From IMG/VR virus record IMGVR_UViG_3300047325_000148, positions 1 to 39,277 of that record: a stretch of 39,277 nt of DNA. One strand, written 5' to 3'. This document shows, piece after piece, positions 38,817-39,277 of this stretch. Below the pieces are notes generated by a model, which ran no database searches, was not told the DNA's origin, and worked only from the letters and a program-made list of their open reading frames with translations. Origin of the DNA: a virus. The first letter of the stretch is position 1, and each line of letters starts with the position of its first letter. Both the position numbers and the translations under genes were made by a program.

Positions 38817-39089
38817 ATGGATGTTAAAGAAGTTACAATTGTAAAAAAGATTGAAAAAGGTATAATCTATGGATATAGAGTTAATCAAACCATTGATTCT
38901 ATTGACACAAATAATCCAATCTATTTAGGTCCAGAATTTCACTTTATGCAACTTGAAAAACCTGTATGGTTTTCAAGCTTTAAATCTAGATGGCAGTCAC
39001 TTGAACTAAATCACGTAACAGAATCTAAGTTACGTGAGTTTGAAGTACTCACTGATCATTATCCGATGGATGCAATGTATGATATTTAA
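38817..39089 (+). CDS. Small hypothetical protein
   Basis: 90 aa. N-terminal strand-rich part (VKEVTIVKKIEKGIIYGYRV) looks like a small beta barrel start; the rest contains PIYLGPEFHFMQLEKP, Trp-containing SSFKSRWQSLELNHV, and an acidic end. No known motif. Starts 15 bases after the zinc-ribbon-like gene with TTTGGATTTTTTAAT ahead of ATG. Confidence 0.58.
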   Translation: MDVKEVTIVKKIEKGIIYGYRVNQTIDSIDTNNPIYLGPEFHFMQLEKPVWFSSFKSRWQSLELNHVTESKLREFEVLTDHYPMDAMYDI

Positions 39090-39144
39090 TCATTAAAATC
39101 ATAGTTAAATATAGCTAAGTATTGTTTTTGGCATAAATAACAAT

Positions 39145-39231
39145 ATGAAACTAAGTGAGAGAAATTCAATCACATATAAAACTGCTTGGCTACATTTTAC
39201 TACTTGCGGAATTACACATGATCCGAAGTAG
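39145..39231 (+). CDS. Possible very small ORF (28 aa)
   Basis: MKLSERNSITYKTAWLHF and ten more residues to TAG. It follows a CATAAATAAC box only 5 bases upstream of ATG and lacks a ribosome site, so it may not be translated. The remaining 39090-39277 DNA shows no other feature. Confidence 0.22.
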   Translation: MKLSERNSITYKTAWLHFTTCGITHDPK

Positions 39232-39277
39232 TAAGCTAAGATTGAAATATGCAAATAAATCAAAAATATCTAATGCA

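Noticed and set aside
39145-39231. Confident call of the 28-aa ORF
   Set aside because: No ribosome site and a promoter-like box too close to the ATG; listed only at low confidence.
1-39277. tRNA genes, CRISPR arrays, integrase/attachment sites
   Set aside because: No cloverleaf-like segment, spaced direct repeats or integrase-like protein was recognised; a tRNA/CRISPR scan would be decisive.

Overview
The window is part of the genome of a large, AT-rich, contractile-tailed phage of the T4 superfamily. The evidence is a nearly full T4-type virion set recognised by protein family: neck proteins gp13 and gp14, tail completion protein gp15, terminase gp16/gp17, sheath gp18, tube gp19, head-completion nuclease gp4, baseplate gp48/gp53/gp5-like proteins and a dNMP kinase (gp1). 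The many conserved hypotheticals are of the kind seen in aquatic T4-like phages. A Usg-family-like protein hints at an alphaproteobacterial host, but that is inference. No tRNA genes, CRISPR arrays or intact transposons were seen.

Layout. 31-7202 is mostly minus strand: gp15, a small paralogue, an endolysin, gp14 and a terminase-like ATPase lacking key residues. A lone plus-strand PTH2-like gene with its own sigma70-like promoter follows. Then comes a minus-strand early-looking operon (46-aa ORF, dNMP kinase, SLOG-like protein, LRR-like protein). 7357-11562 is a giant tail sheath ending in a bidirectional terminator shared with a lipoprotein/membrane-protein pair. 12555-13307 is gp13. 13308-14050 holds no intact gene; it is a patch of gene debris (homing-endonuclease-type zinc finger, TnpB tail, two out-of-order pieces resembling major capsid protein gp23). 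14056-23977 is the tube/head-completion/packaging block (gp19, gp54-like, gp4, three tagged LRR-like paralogues, gp16, unknowns, Usg-like, gp17). 24063-30156 carries a double-AAA MoxR-type ATPase with a metallopeptidase-vWA partner, a GC-richer small wHTH-like ORF and a conserved phage protein. 30153-35953 (minus) is a baseplate operon: gp48-like, gp53, a hub-like protein, and gp5 with a C-terminal lysozyme. 36018-38129 (minus) has two proteins whose N-termini resemble T4 capsid-targeting signals, one of them a nucleotidyltransferase. 38247-39231 holds small unknown genes.

The strongest novelty candidate is gene 17. The terminase large subunit is broken into two cistrons exactly at its Walker B motif by a naturally split intein with a very short N-part (37 aa) and a 112-aa C-part that ends in Gln rather than Asn. 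The two halves are still in the same reading frame, separated by tandem TGA TAA stops and a new ribosome-binding site. Active packaging motor would therefore require protein trans-splicing. The same window encodes a second terminase-type ATPase domain with the Walker A Lys and Walker B Glu replaced.

Regulation. A recurring ATAAATA box lies about 24-26 bases ahead of several starts, like the T4 late promoter. Three sigma70-like promoters sit before genes expected to be early. All identifications are from reading the sequence and memory of families; no searches were run.
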